DNA of 64,000 nt from contig DATCVI010000055.1 of assembly GCA_036566925.1 (NCBI GenBank), positions 35,389-99,388 on the forward strand, read 5' to 3'. Below, piece by piece: positions 45,630 to 54,779 of the stretch (position 1 is its first letter; every line of letters starts with the position of its first letter). A program made the translations under genes and the position numbers. The DNA comes from Stenotrophomonas_A sp036566925. Its GTDB lineage: Bacteria; Pseudomonadota; Gammaproteobacteria; Xanthomonadales; Xanthomonadaceae. The notes beneath the pieces were generated by a model. It saw only the letters and a program-made list of their open reading frames with translations, made no database searches and was not told the origin of the DNA.

Positions 45630-48398
45630 ATGAGCAAACTAGTCCTTATCGACGGTTCCAGTTACCTGTATCGCGCCTTCCACGCGCTGCCACCCCTGAC
45701 CAACGCGCAAGGCGAGCCCACCGGCGCGCTGTTCGGCGTGGTCAACATGTTGCGTGCCACGTTGAAGGAACGGCCCGAGTACGTGGCCTTCGTCGTCGAT
45801 GCGCCGGGCAAGACCTTTCGCGATGACCTGTATCCCCAATACAAGGCCAACCGCGCTGCGATGCCCGATGAGCTGCGCGCGCAGGTGATGCCGATGTGCG
45901 AGATCGTGCAGGCCTTGGGCCTGAGCATCCTGCGCGAGGAAGGCGTGGAAGCCGACGATGTCATCGGCACCCTCGCGGTGCAGGCCGCGGCCGACGGGCT
46001 GGAGGTGACCATTTCCACCGGCGACAAGGACTTCGCCCAGCTGGTGCGGCCGGGCATCCGCCTGGTCAACACCATGACCGGCAGCCAGATGGATTCGGAC
46101 GAATCAGTAATGGCCAAGTTCGGTGTGCGTGCCTCGCAGATCGTCGACCTGCTGGCGCTGATGGGCGATGCGGTGGACAACGTGCCCGGCGTGGAAAAGT
46201 GTGGCCCCAAGACCGCGGCCAAGTGGCTGGCCGAGTACGGCACGCTCGACGGGGTCATGGCCCAGGCCGACGCCATCAAGGGCAAGATCGGCGAGAACCT
46301 GCGCGCGGCCTTGCCGCGTCTGCCGTTGAACCGCGAGCTGGTCACGATCAAGACCGACGTGGCCCTGCCCGGCGGCCCACGCACCCTGGGGCTGCGCGAG
46401 CGCGACGCCGAGGCGCTGGCCGCGTTGTACCGGCGCTACGGCTTCACCCAGGCGCTGAAGGAGCTGGAGGGCGGCGACGTCGGCGCGGGGGTGGCGGAGA
46501 AGGAGCCTGGCCTGGCGCGCGGCCGCGGCTTCACCGTGGGCGCCGCGGCGCCTGCCACGGCGGCCGACATCGACCCCGCGCTGGCAGCCAAGGGCGAGTA
46601 CGAGACGATCGCCACGACCGAACAGCTGCAGGCCTGGATCGCCCGCCTGCGCGCCGCTGGCGAATTCGCCTTCGACACCGAAACCGACAGCCTCGACCCG
46701 ATGCAGGCGCGACTGGTCGGGCTGAGCTTCAGCGACACGCCCGGGCAGGCCGCCTACCTGCCATTGGCCCATGACTACCCCGGCGCACCGGCGCAGCTGT
46801 CGCAGGTGCAGGCGTTCGAAATGCTGCGCCCGCTGCTCGAGGATCCAGCCGTGCGCAAGCTCGGCCAGCACGGCAAGTACGACCTCCACGTCATGCGCCG
46901 CCACGGCATTGCCCTGGCCGGCTACGCCGACGACACCTTGCTGCAGAGCTTCGTGCTCAATTCCGGTGGCGCGCGCCACGACATGGACAGCCTGGCCAAG
47001 CGCTACCTGGGCTACGACACGGTCAAGTACGAGGATGTCGCCGGCAAGGGCGCCAAGCAGATCCCCTTCGCGCACGTGGCCATCGACGATGCCACCCGCT
47101 ACGCCGCCGAGGATGCCGACATCACCTTGCGCCTGCACCGCGTGCTGTCGCCGAAGCTGGCGGCCGAGCCGGGCCTGGCGCGGGTGTATCGCGACATCGA
47201 AATGCCGCTGGTCTCGGTGCTGGAACGCATCGAAGCCAATGGGGTGCGCGTGGACGCCGAGGAGTTGCGCCGGCAGAGCGCGGATCTGTCCAAGCGCATG
47301 CTGGCCGCGCAGCAAAAGGCCACCGAACTGGCCGGGCGCACCTTCAACCTGGATTCGCCCAAGCAGCTGCAGGCGTTGTTGTTCGACGAACTGAAGCTGC
47401 CAGCGGTTGTGAAGACGCCCAAGGGCCAGCCGTCGACCAACGAAGAAGCGCTGGAGGCCATCGCCGACCAGCACGAACTGCCGCGGGTGATCCTCGAATA
47501 TCGTGGCCTGGCCAAGCTGCGCAGCACTTATACGGACAAGCTGCCGGAGATGATCAATCCGCACAGTGGCCGGGTGCATACCAGTTATCACCAGGCCGGC
47601 GCGGCCACCGGGCGTCTGTCTTCGTCCGACCCGAACCTGCAGAACATCCCGATCCGCACCGATGACGGCCGCCGCATCCGCCGCGCCTTCGTCGCGCCCC
47701 CGGGCCGCAAACTGCTGGCCTGCGACTACTCGCAGATCGAGCTGCGGATCATGGCGCACCTGTCCGAAGACCGTGGCCTGGTGGCCGCGTTCGAATCCGG
47801 CGCCGACGTCCACCGCGCGACCGCGGCCGAGGTGTTCGGCCGGCCGATGGACGAAGTGACCAGCAACGAACGCCGCGCCGCCAAGGCGATCAACTTCGGC
47901 CTGATGTACGGCATGAGCGCATTCGGCCTGGCGCGCCAGCTCGGCATTGGCCGCGGCGAGGCGCAGGACTACATCGCGCTTTACTTCAGCCGCTATCCGG
48001 GCGTGCGCGACTTCATGGAAAGCACGCGCCAGCAAGCGCGCGAGAGGGGCTACGTCGAAACCGTGTTCGGCCGCCGCCTGTATCTGGAGTACATCAACAG
48101 CGGCAGCCAGGGCCAGCGCGCCGGCGCCGAGCGCGCGGCCATCAACGCGCCGATGCAGGGCACCGCGGCCGACATCATCAAGCGTGCGATGGTGGCGGTG
48201 GACCAGTGGATTTCCGCGCACAGCGAGCGCGCGCTGATGATCCTGCAGGTGCACGACGAACTGGTGTTCGAGGCCGACGCGGATTTCATCGACGAGTTGC
48301 GCCAGCAGGCCACCACGCTGATGGCCGGGGCGGCATCGCTGCGGGTGCCGCTGGTGGTGGACGCCGGAGTCGGCGACAACTGGGACGAAGCGCATTGA
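45630..48398 (+). CDS. polA: DNA polymerase I
   Basis: A 922-residue repair/replication polymerase. The 5'-3' exonuclease domain (about 1-290) starts LVLIDGSSYLYRAFHALPPL and has EADDVIGTLA and STGDKDFAQLV. The 3'-5' exonuclease (about 310-500) keeps the catalytic FAFDTETDSLDP, so proofreading should be active. The polymerase domain (about 520-922) has RLSSSDPNLQNIPIR, motif A ACDYSQIELRIMAHLS, motif B RRAAKAINFGLMYGMSAFGLA and motif C LQVHDELVFE. The gene has a hairpin at its end and is followed by an sX13-like sRNA. Confidence 0.98.
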   Translation: MSKLVLIDGSSYLYRAFHALPPLTNAQGEPTGALFGVVNMLRATLKERPEYVAFVVDAPGKTFRDDLYPQYKANRAAMPDELRAQVMPMCEIVQALGLSILREEGVEADDVIGTLAVQAAADGLEVTISTGDKDFAQLVRPGIRLVNTMTGSQMDSDESVMAKFGVRASQIVDLLALMGDAVDNVPGVEKCGPKTAAKWLAEYGTLDGVMAQADAIKGKIGENLRAALPRLPLNRELVTIKTDVALPGGPRTLGLRERDAEALAALYRRYGFTQALKELEGGDVGAGVAEKEPGLARGRGFTVGAAAPATAADIDPALAAKGEYETIATTEQLQAWIARLRAAGEFAFDTETDSLDPMQARLVGLSFSDTPGQAAYLPLAHDYPGAPAQLSQVQAFEMLRPLLEDPAVRKLGQHGKYDLHVMRRHGIALAGYADDTLLQSFVLNSGGARHDMDSLAKRYLGYDTVKYEDVAGKGAKQIPFAHVAIDDATRYAAEDADITLRLHRVLSPKLAAEPGLARVYRDIEMPLVSVLERIEANGVRVDAEELRRQSADLSKRMLAAQQKATELAGRTFNLDSPKQLQALLFDELKLPAVVKTPKGQPSTNEEALEAIADQHELPRVILEYRGLAKLRSTYTDKLPEMINPHSGRVHTSYHQAGAATGRLSSSDPNLQNIPIRTDDGRRIRRAFVAPPGRKLLACDYSQIELRIMAHLSEDRGLVAAFESGADVHRATAAEVFGRPMDEVTSNERRAAKAINFGLMYGMSAFGLARQLGIGRGEAQDYIALYFSRYPGVRDFMESTRQQARERGYVETVFGRRLYLEYINSGSQGQRAGAERAAINAPMQGTAADIIKRAMVAVDQWISAHSERALMILQVHDELVFEADADFIDELRQQATTLMAGAASLRVPLVVDAGVGDNWDEAH

Positions 48399-48400
48399 TG

Positions 48401-48441
48401 AATGCGCAGCGCCTCCACCCCCGCGGAAAGCGCTGCGCATT
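48401..48441 (+). terminator. stem-loop after polA
   Basis: AATGCGCAGCGC (48401-48412) and GCGCTGCGCATT (48430-48441) form a perfect 12-bp stem with a 17-nt loop, 2 nt after the polA stop. Only a short TTTAT follows, so it may stop transcription or protect the mRNA end. Confidence 0.65.
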
Positions 48442-48556
48442 TATGCGTCGGAAATTGCAACGTGAAACCGTCAGAAAGTAATGAATCCGCCCTTAATCCG
48501 ACGAATTCTTAACTCAAATCTTCACGATCTATCAATGTCCGAAATGGTGTCATAGC

Positions 48557-48685
48557 CCTCGACAAGCGCAACGCTTGTCGCGGATCTCTCCCATCCCCTG
48601 GAGCAGATCTCTGGAACGGGCACTCCTCCCCAAGTTCCCGTTCCCTGGCCCCGCTGACCTCCCCCTGGTCTGCGGGGCTTTTTAT
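48557..48685 (+). ncRNA. sX13-like C-rich-loop small RNA downstream of polA
   Basis: About 125 nt that fold into consecutive hairpins. A perfect CGACAAGCG/CGCTTGTCG stem (48560-48580) comes first. A GATCT/AGATC stem with inner CTCC/GGAG and loop CATCCCC follows. Next is GGAACGGG/CCCGTTCC with inner ACT/AGT and loop CCTCCCC. Last is the terminator stem CCCCGC/GCGGGG (48649-48677) with inner GACC/GGTC, loop TCCCCC and the tail CTTTTTATTTT. Three C-rich loops after polA are the features described for sX13 of Xanthomonas, a virulence and translation regulator that pairs with G-rich ribosome sites. The 5' end is approximate. The rest of the 440-bp gap (48690-48818) holds no gene. Confidence 0.8.
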
Positions 48686-48818
48686 TTTCGGACGCCGATA
48701 TTTTGACTGAACCGTCTGGCGGGAACCGTGCACCGCTTCACCAAAATAAACGCGTGCCATTACCTTGGCGCTACAGCGCCATGAACGGCTCAGTTTTCGC
48801 GGTTTGGATCACGCTTCC

Positions 48819-48838
48819 GGCGCCAGCTTCCTGGCGCT
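48819..48838 (-). terminator. hairpin after hemF
   Basis: GCGCCAG (48820-48826) and CTGGCGC (48831-48837) form a 7-bp stem with a 4-nt loop, 3 nt past the hemF stop on the minus strand. No T run follows, so efficiency is uncertain. Confidence 0.5.
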
Positions 48839-48840
48839 AT

Positions 48841-49740
48841 TCAGCCAAGCCAGTCGCGCGGGATCAAATAGTCGGCAAGCCGCGCTTCGGCGCTGCCGGG
48901 TTCGGGCTGGTAGCCGTATTCCCAGCGCACCCGCGGCGGCAGGCTCATCAGGATGCTCTCGGCGCGCCCGCCGCTCTGCAGGCCGAATAGCGTGCCGCGG
49001 TCGTAGACCAGGTTGAACTCGACATAGCGTCCGCGGCGGTACTGCTGGAATTCGCGTTCGCGCTCGCCGTAGGGCGTGTCCTTGCGACGCTCGACGATCG
49101 GCAGGTAGGCGTCGAGGAAGCCCTGGCCAACCGCCTGCAGGTAGGCGAAGTCCTGTTCGAAGTTGCCGTGCAGGTCGTCGAAGAACAAGCCGCCAACGCC
49201 GCGGGTCTCGTTGCGGTGGCGCAGGAAGAAGTATTCGTCGCACCACCGCTTGTGCGCCGCGTAGCGGTCCTCGCCGAAAGGCGCGCACAGTGTCCGCGCG
49301 GTGCGATGCCAGTGCAGCACGTCTTCGTCGAACGGGTAGAACGGGGTCAGGTCGAAGCCGCCGCCGAACCAGGCCGCCACCGCTTCGCCATCGCGCTCGG
49401 CGCGGAAGTAGCGCACGTTGGCATGGGTGGTCGGCAGGTAGGGATTGCGCGGGTGGAACACCAGCGATACGCCCGTCGCCCGCCAGGTGGCGCCGGCCAG
49501 CTCCGGCCGATGCGCGCTGGCCGAGGGCGGCAGGCGCGTGCCGCAGACGTCGGAGAAGCCGATGCCGGCCTGTTCGAACACCGCGCCCTCGCGCAGTACC
49601 CGGGTACGCCCGCCGCCGCCTTCGCTGCGCTGCCAGGCGTCCTCGTTGAAGCAGGCTTGGCCATCGGCTGCCTCGATGGCGCCGCAGATGCGGTCCTGCA
49701 GCCCGGTCAGATACTCGCGTACGCGCTCGAATTCGTTCAT
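48841..49740 (-). CDS. hemF: oxygen-dependent coproporphyrinogen III oxidase
   Basis: Aerobic heme-pathway enzyme converting coproporphyrinogen III to protoporphyrinogen IX. The 299 residues show the family pattern: GGGGRTRVLREGAVFEQAGIGFSDV, FHPRNPYLPTTHANVRYF (with conserved His), WFGGGFDLTPFYPF, HRNETRGVGGLFFDDL and GRYVEFNLVYDRGTLFGLQSGGRAESILMSLPP. The start at 49740 is preceded by a -10-like TAGAAT. The gene stands alone, facing the sX13-like RNA. Confidence 0.97.
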   Translation of the reverse strand: MNEFERVREYLTGLQDRICGAIEAADGQACFNEDAWQRSEGGGGRTRVLREGAVFEQAGIGFSDVCGTRLPPSASAHRPELAGATWRATGVSLVFHPRNPYLPTTHANVRYFRAERDGEAVAAWFGGGFDLTPFYPFDEDVLHWHRTARTLCAPFGEDRYAAHKRWCDEYFFLRHRNETRGVGGLFFDDLHGNFEQDFAYLQAVGQGFLDAYLPIVERRKDTPYGEREREFQQYRRGRYVEFNLVYDRGTLFGLQSGGRAESILMSLPPRVRWEYGYQPEPGSAEARLADYLIPRDWLG

Positions 49741-49746
49741 GCCGCC

Positions 49747-49752
49747 ATTCTA
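49747..49752 (-). promoter_or_regulatory. -10-like element for a leaderless hemF mRNA
   Basis: On the minus strand TAGAAT ends 6 nt before the hemF ATG (49740). There is no Shine-Dalgarno sequence. Confidence 0.45.
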
Positions 49753-49781
49753 GCGAGCGGCCCGGCGGGCGCGGCGGGTGC

Positions 49782-50345
49782 TTAGCGGTGGAACTCGGCG
49801 CGAATGGCCGGGCGGCAGAGCTGCCAGATGATCCAGCCGTGCACCGCCGCAATCGCCAGCGCGCCCAGCCAGCACACCAGGCGCAGGGCCGCGAGCATCG
49901 GCGCCCCGGCGTCCATCAACTGCGCGGCAACGTCGCCGGTGCCACTGGGGTCGACCACCGCCGCAGCCATGGCCAGCGCCACGTCCACCAGCGGAATGCA
50001 GGCGAAGTTGGCCAGCGCCGCTAGCGCCAGCACCGCGATGAAGGTCAGCCGCCCCCACTCGCGCCGCTGCAGCAGCGCCCAGGAGACCCAGGCGACCGCC
50101 AGGGACAGGACCACGCCGAGCAGCGATAGCGACATCAGGTGCTCGCCCAGCCAGGCCATCAGCGGCGGAACCGTTGCGCCCGGGGGCAGCATTCCGCCGA
50201 AGCTCCCCAGCCCTGGCACCAGCAGCGCGGCCATCGCCTGCAAGGCATTGCCGGCCGCGCTCATGATCGCCACCGCCAGGCTCAGCCACGCCATCACGGT
50301 GACGAAGCTGCTGCGGGGCGAGGCCGGGGCGAGGGGAGCGGGCAT
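49782..50345 (-). CDS. hypothetical four-helix membrane protein
   Basis: A 187-residue protein with four predicted membrane segments (about 14-45, 68-92, 99-130 and 150-175). A Pro-rich loop with GSFGGMLPPGATVPP lies between helices 1 and 2. No family motif was recognised. It starts 13 nt after the S9 peptidase stop on the same strand and may be cotranscribed with it. Confidence 0.78.
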   Translation of the reverse strand: MPAPLAPASPRSSFVTVMAWLSLAVAIMSAAGNALQAMAALLVPGLGSFGGMLPPGATVPPLMAWLGEHLMSLSLLGVVLSLAVAWVSWALLQRREWGRLTFIAVLALAALANFACIPLVDVALAMAAAVVDPSGTGDVAAQLMDAGAPMLAALRLVCWLGALAIAAVHGWIIWQLCRPAIRAEFHR

Positions 50346-50358
50346 GCGCTGTCCTGGC

Positions 50359-52740
50359 TTACTTCACCTCTTCCTCGAACAGCTTGAGGATGCGCTTGTA
50401 CTCATCCAGCCAGGAGTCGGCGCGGGTGAAGCTGTGGCGCTCCAGCGGATACGGGGCGATCTCCCAGTTGTCCTTGTGCAGCTCCACCAGCTTCTGGGTC
50501 ATGTCCACCGAGTCCTTGAAGAACACGTTGTCATCGACCATGCCGTGGGCGATCAGCAGGTGGTCGCGCAGGCCCTCGGCGTAGTTGATCGGCGAGGAGA
50601 CCTTGTAGGCCTCCGGGTCGAGGTCCGGCGTGTTGAGGATGTTGGAGGTGTATTCGTGGTTGTACTGCATCCAGTCGCCGACCGGACGCAGCGCGGCGCC
50701 GGCCTTGAATGTGCCCGGTGCGCGGAACAGCGCCATGTAGGTCATGAAGCCGCCGTACGAGCCGCCGTAGATGCCGGCGCGCGCGCGGTCGCCCTGTTTG
50801 TTGGCCACCAGCCAGTCCAGGCCGTCCAGGTAATCTTCAAGCTCCGGATGACCCATGTTGCGGTAGATGGCGGTACGCCAGTCGCGGCCGTAACCCTCCG
50901 AAGCGCGGTAGTCCAGGTCGAGCACGACGTAGCCCTTCTGCACCAGCAGGTTGTGGAACATCTGCTCGCGGAAATAGGCGCTGTAGCGCTCGGAGACGTT
51001 CTGCAGATAACCGGCGCCGTGGACGAACATCACGATCGGATACTGCTTGCCCGGCTCGGGATTCTGCGGGCCGTAGTATTTGCCCCAGATCGTGCCGGCG
51101 CCATGCTTGGACGGCACCTGCACGTATTGCGGCTGGATCCACGGCCGTGCCTTGAACGCGGCCGTGCGGGTATCGGTCAGCACACGCGCCTGGCCGCCGG
51201 CGGCCGGTACCACCGCCAGCTGCGGGGGCAGGTAGCTGCCGGAATAGCGCACCAGCAACTGCTGGCCATTCGGCGACAGGCTGAAGTCCTCCACGCCATC
51301 GAGCGAGGTCACTTCGCTCACCTGGTCATTGCCCAGGTCGAGCTTGCAGACTTCGTAGTCGCCTGGCCACTTCTGGTTGCAGACGAAGAAGAAGCCGTTG
51401 CCATCGGCGCTGGGTACAGGCGTGGAGACTTCCCACTTACCGCGGGTGCGCTGGCGCGGTTTGCCGTCGGCGGCGACCGTGTACAGATGCGAATAGCCCG
51501 ACTCTTCGGACAGCAGCCACAACGTGCGACCGTCGCGCAGCCAGCCGAAGTCGTTGAAGCCCCAGTTGATCCAGGCGTTGTCGGTGAGGCGGTGGCGCGG
51601 CAGCAGCTGCGCCTTGTCCAGATCGACGGCGGCGATCCAGCGATCCTTGTTGTCCACCGCGCGAATTTCCACCGCGGCATTGCGGCCGTCATCGCTCCAG
51701 TGGATCGCCGGGCCGCTGCCATCGCCATCGCTTTCGATGCGCACGGCGCGGTTGCCCTTCAGCGCGTCCTGCTTGGCGGCCTTGCGCAGCGCCGCCAGGG
51801 GATCGGTGGCGATGCCGGGCAGGCCGTCGAACTTCAACTCGCGCGCACTGCCGGCGGTGGTATCCACCAGCCACAACTTGTGCGGCACCGGGTTGTTGCG
51901 ACCCACGCGCGTGCGCGCTTCCTGGAATTCCTCGTAACCGGATTCGGTCACGTACTTCGGCATCTTGCTGGCCTGGCCCTCGTCGGCGCCCTTGGCCTGG
52001 GTGACCACCAGCAGGTGGCGGCCATCGGGCGAGAGCGCGCTGTCGACGATCTCGACCTCGTCGCCCAGGTATACCGGGCCGGCGGCGCGGGTCGGGTCGG
52101 CCTTGCGCCAGGCGTCTTCCTGCGTGCGCAGCGTCTCGCGCTGCTCGCGGTCGCGGCGCAGCGTGGCCAGGGTAGCCAGCTGCTGCTCGCGCAGGACATC
52201 GGCCTTGGGCGCGGCGTTGGGGTCGCGAGCGGCCTTCACCACTGCGACCTGGCTGGTGCCGCCGCCGGGCGCCCAGTGATACCAATCGTTGCCGGCGCGC
52301 CAGATCACGCCGCCGTCGCTGGCGAACTGCGGCCGCGACTCGGTCTCGTTGCTGCGGGTGAGCTGGGTCAGCGCGCCGCTGCGCAGGTCGCGCAGGAAGA
52401 TGTCGCCGTTGCGAGCGAAGACCATGCGCTGGCGCTGCGGGTCATAGGCCGGGTTGGCTGCGTCCAGGCCGGCGCGCTCGTTGTCGCCCACGCGCTGCGC
52501 CGCGGCGCCATCGACTGGCTGCCGGTAGGTGTCGCGCACCGGGCTGCCATTGCGCTTGAGCAGGTACTGCACCTGTTGGCCGTCCCACTGCCACCAGGCA
52601 TTGTCGACGCCTGCGCCGATCCAGTCCGGATCGGCCATGACCTGCTCGATGGTGAGGGCGGCGGGCGCCGAGGAGACAGGCGTCTGCGCACCGGCGGTAG
52701 CGGCCAGCAGCAACAGGGAGAGCGGCATCAACTTGGGCAT
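50359..52740 (-). CDS. S9-family prolyl oligopeptidase/DPP IV-like peptidase
   Basis: A 793-residue exported serine peptidase. The signal peptide (about 1-19, ending GAQ-TP) is followed by a beta-propeller (about 40-540) with repeats such as DPQRQRMVFARNGDIFLRDL and SPDGRHLLVV, then an alpha/beta-hydrolase domain with FVHGAGYLQ, catalytic Ser in GIYGGSYGGFMTYMALF (GxSxGG), catalytic Asp near the GMVDDNV motif and catalytic His in ERHSFTRADSW. DPP IV-type exopeptidase action on Xaa-Pro peptides is likely. The start at 52740 fits the signal peptide. Confidence 0.93.
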   Translation of the reverse strand: MPKLMPLSLLLLAATAGAQTPVSSAPAALTIEQVMADPDWIGAGVDNAWWQWDGQQVQYLLKRNGSPVRDTYRQPVDGAAAQRVGDNERAGLDAANPAYDPQRQRMVFARNGDIFLRDLRSGALTQLTRSNETESRPQFASDGGVIWRAGNDWYHWAPGGGTSQVAVVKAARDPNAAPKADVLREQQLATLATLRRDREQRETLRTQEDAWRKADPTRAAGPVYLGDEVEIVDSALSPDGRHLLVVTQAKGADEGQASKMPKYVTESGYEEFQEARTRVGRNNPVPHKLWLVDTTAGSARELKFDGLPGIATDPLAALRKAAKQDALKGNRAVRIESDGDGSGPAIHWSDDGRNAAVEIRAVDNKDRWIAAVDLDKAQLLPRHRLTDNAWINWGFNDFGWLRDGRTLWLLSEESGYSHLYTVAADGKPRQRTRGKWEVSTPVPSADGNGFFFVCNQKWPGDYEVCKLDLGNDQVSEVTSLDGVEDFSLSPNGQQLLVRYSGSYLPPQLAVVPAAGGQARVLTDTRTAAFKARPWIQPQYVQVPSKHGAGTIWGKYYGPQNPEPGKQYPIVMFVHGAGYLQNVSERYSAYFREQMFHNLLVQKGYVVLDLDYRASEGYGRDWRTAIYRNMGHPELEDYLDGLDWLVANKQGDRARAGIYGGSYGGFMTYMALFRAPGTFKAGAALRPVGDWMQYNHEYTSNILNTPDLDPEAYKVSSPINYAEGLRDHLLIAHGMVDDNVFFKDSVDMTQKLVELHKDNWEIAPYPLERHSFTRADSWLDEYKRILKLFEEEVK

Positions 52741-52831
52741 GGGCAAGGCAGGCCAGGAACAAAGAAGCGCAAGCCTAACAGCGGGCCTCGCCCCGGCGGC
52801 TGGGCCACAGGTCATGGCCCCGCGGGTTTTC

Positions 52832-53845
52832 TCAGCCTTGCGGGTTGCCCAACACGCCTTCGATCTCTACCGCCAACTCGCGACGGCAGACTTCGGCATG
52901 CAGCAGCAGCCGCGGGACCCGGTCGCCGAACCGGGCGTCCAGGGCGGCGGCCACCTCCGGCAGGGCGTGTCGATCGCGCACATACACCTTGAGCAGGGTG
53001 CCGGGATCGCCCACCGCGCTCGGCAGCGACGGCGACAGCCGCGCCGCCTCGCCGCGCAGGGCTTCCAGGTTGACCAGGATCTCCTCCAACTGCGCCTGCA
53101 CGTCGCCGCTGTGCGCAGTGGCGTGACCAACAATACTGGCCGTGCCCGAAAGCATCAGCGGCGCCTGGCTGCCCGGCGGCGGCAGCATCGCCCGGGCGAA
53201 GGTGGGCGACTGCGGCCCATATTGGCGCGGGTAGCGGTAGGCGCTGACCTGGCGCGGATTCTCAATGGCCACGCCCGGCTCCTTGGCGGCCAGCCAATAC
53301 ACCAACAACTGGCGCGGACCGCCGAAGCTGCCAATGCAGGTCGCCGCCGGCAGGCGCGATTCCTCTACCTGCTGCAAGCCGCGAACCCGGCCCACGCAGA
53401 AGCGGCGATAGCGCTCCTGGTCGCCTTCGCCCTCGGTCAGGCCATCGAGGTAGTTCCAGATCCGCAGCACATGCGGATAGCCGCGCTGCGCGATGAAGCG
53501 GTTCACCTGCGCATAGGCCAGGGCACTGGCCGCCTCGAGGTCCAGCTCCGGACTTTCCTCGATCTCGATCGCGCCGAACTGCAGGGTTCCGTTCTCGGCC
53601 CAGGCGATGCCTTGTTCATTGCGGCCGTGCTCGACCGGCGCATCGCCACGCCAGACCTCCAGCTTTCCGGCGCCCATCGCTTCCAGCGGTACGCGCAGGC
53701 GGCGCGCATCGGCGGCTTGTGTCGCCGCCAGCGGTTCGCGGGAGAAATCCACCACCGCCAGCACGCAAGGGTCGCTCAGGTGGACAGCAGCCGTTTCAGG
53801 CGCGGCAAAGGCGAACTGCAGATGGATCGGAGCAGGCAAGCTCAT
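52832..53845 (-). CDS. xanB2: XanB2-like chorismatase (3-/4-hydroxybenzoate synthase)
   Basis: A 337-residue chorismatase of the Hyg5/FkbO/XanB2 type, related to pteridine-dependent deoxygenase-like proteins. The conserved C-terminal half has NRFIAQRGYPHVLRIWNYLDGL, RRFCVGRVRGL, GGPRQLLVYWLAAKEPG, ENPRQVSAYRYPRQYGPQSPTFARAM and LMLSGTASIVGHATAH. In Xanthomonas this enzyme turns chorismate into 3-HBA (pigment starter, the diffusible factor DF) and 4-HBA (ubiquinone precursor). It is divergent from the pigment cluster, with 172 bp between them. Product ratio cannot be told from sequence. Confidence 0.92.
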   Translation of the reverse strand: MSLPAPIHLQFAFAAPETAAVHLSDPCVLAVVDFSREPLAATQAADARRLRVPLEAMGAGKLEVWRGDAPVEHGRNEQGIAWAENGTLQFGAIEIEESPELDLEAASALAYAQVNRFIAQRGYPHVLRIWNYLDGLTEGEGDQERYRRFCVGRVRGLQQVEESRLPAATCIGSFGGPRQLLVYWLAAKEPGVAIENPRQVSAYRYPRQYGPQSPTFARAMLPPPGSQAPLMLSGTASIVGHATAHSGDVQAQLEEILVNLEALRGEAARLSPSLPSAVGDPGTLLKVYVRDRHALPEVAAALDARFGDRVPRLLLHAEVCRRELAVEIEGVLGNPQG

Positions 53846-54017
53846 TCCTGGGGACGAACGCGGGGCGCGGCATGATAGCGCGCCAACGCACGCCTACCGC
53901 GCGAGCTTCACGGGTGGCACATTGACGCACCAGAACACGCGCTGGCACGATCCCCGCCTCGACTGCCGGACGTTCCGGAATCGTTCATTTTTCTGACTCC
54001 GGGCCGTTGTTCTCCGC

Positions 54018-54779
54018 ATGATCGAATTTTCTGTAACTGGCTGGTCGGCATGGGCCCCGGGCCTGACGCAACCCCAGGATTGGCTCGACTGGGCCAATGG
54101 CGCCGCCGTGGCCCCGTCCGGCGACGAAACGCCGGCCCTGGCCGACGTGCCGGCCGTGATGCGCCGGCGCATCGACCGCCTCGGCCGCATGGCGATCAGC
54201 GCGGCCGATGCCTGCGATACCGCGGCCAATCGCGACGACCTGCCGCTGGTGTTCGTCTCTCGCCATGGCGATGTCGCCGGCTCGGTCGAACTGCTGCACG
54301 CGCTCGGTCAATCCGAAGCGCTCTCGCCGACCGCTTTCAGTCTGTCCGTGCACAACGCGGTGGGTGCGCTGTATTCCATCGTGCGCAAGCGGCGCGGCAA
54401 TTACCTGGCACTGGCAGCGGGCGCGGCTTCGGTCGAAAACGCCTGCGTGGAAGTCGCCGGACTATTGGCCGACGGCGCGGCGGAAGTGCTGCTCATCTGC
54501 TATGACGGCCCATTGCCCGACATTTATGCGGATTTCGCCGAAGAAGCCGCCACGCACTTTGCCTGGTGCTGGCGCATCGCGCCGGCGGACCAGCCCGGCG
54601 AGCGGCTGAGCCTGGACTGGGATGCGCCCGACGGTTCGGATCTGGACGACGCAGCGCCTGGCGCCAGCCAATCGCCGCTGCCCCACGGCCTGGCCGTGCA
54701 CCGCTTCCTGCTCCAGCAACAGCCGCAACTCGATGCCACCCTCGATGGCCAGCACTGGCGCTGGCGCCGCCATGGCTGA
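54018..54779 (+). CDS. beta-ketoacyl-synthase-like chain-length factor (aryl polyene)
   Basis: A 253-residue thiolase-fold protein of the ketoacyl-synt_2 type. It has the fold segments VFVSRHGDVAGSVELL, SPTAFSLSVHNAVGALYSI and NYLALAAGAASVENACVEVAGLL, but no active-site Cys in the synthase position. It probably acts as a chain-length partner of a ketosynthase encoded beyond the window. It is the first plus-strand gene of the cluster; the next gene starts 8 nt inside its end. Confidence 0.85.
   Translation: MIEFSVTGWSAWAPGLTQPQDWLDWANGAAVAPSGDETPALADVPAVMRRRIDRLGRMAISAADACDTAANRDDLPLVFVSRHGDVAGSVELLHALGQSEALSPTAFSLSVHNAVGALYSIVRKRRGNYLALAAGAASVENACVEVAGLLADGAAEVLLICYDGPLPDIYADFAEEAATHFAWCWRIAPADQPGERLSLDWDAPDGSDLDDAAPGASQSPLPHGLAVHRFLLQQQPQLDATLDGQHWRWRRHG

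Noticed and set aside
48767..48780. GGCGCT-AC-AGCGCC hairpin between the sRNA and hemF
   Set aside because: Only 6 bp with no T run and no gene to end; not enough to call a feature.
53943..53958. Sigma54-like GG-N10-GC (TGGCACGATCCCCGCC) before the pigment cluster
   Set aside because: The GG and GC spacing is right but the -12 half (CCGCC) is poor, and a single match in GC-rich DNA is expected by chance.
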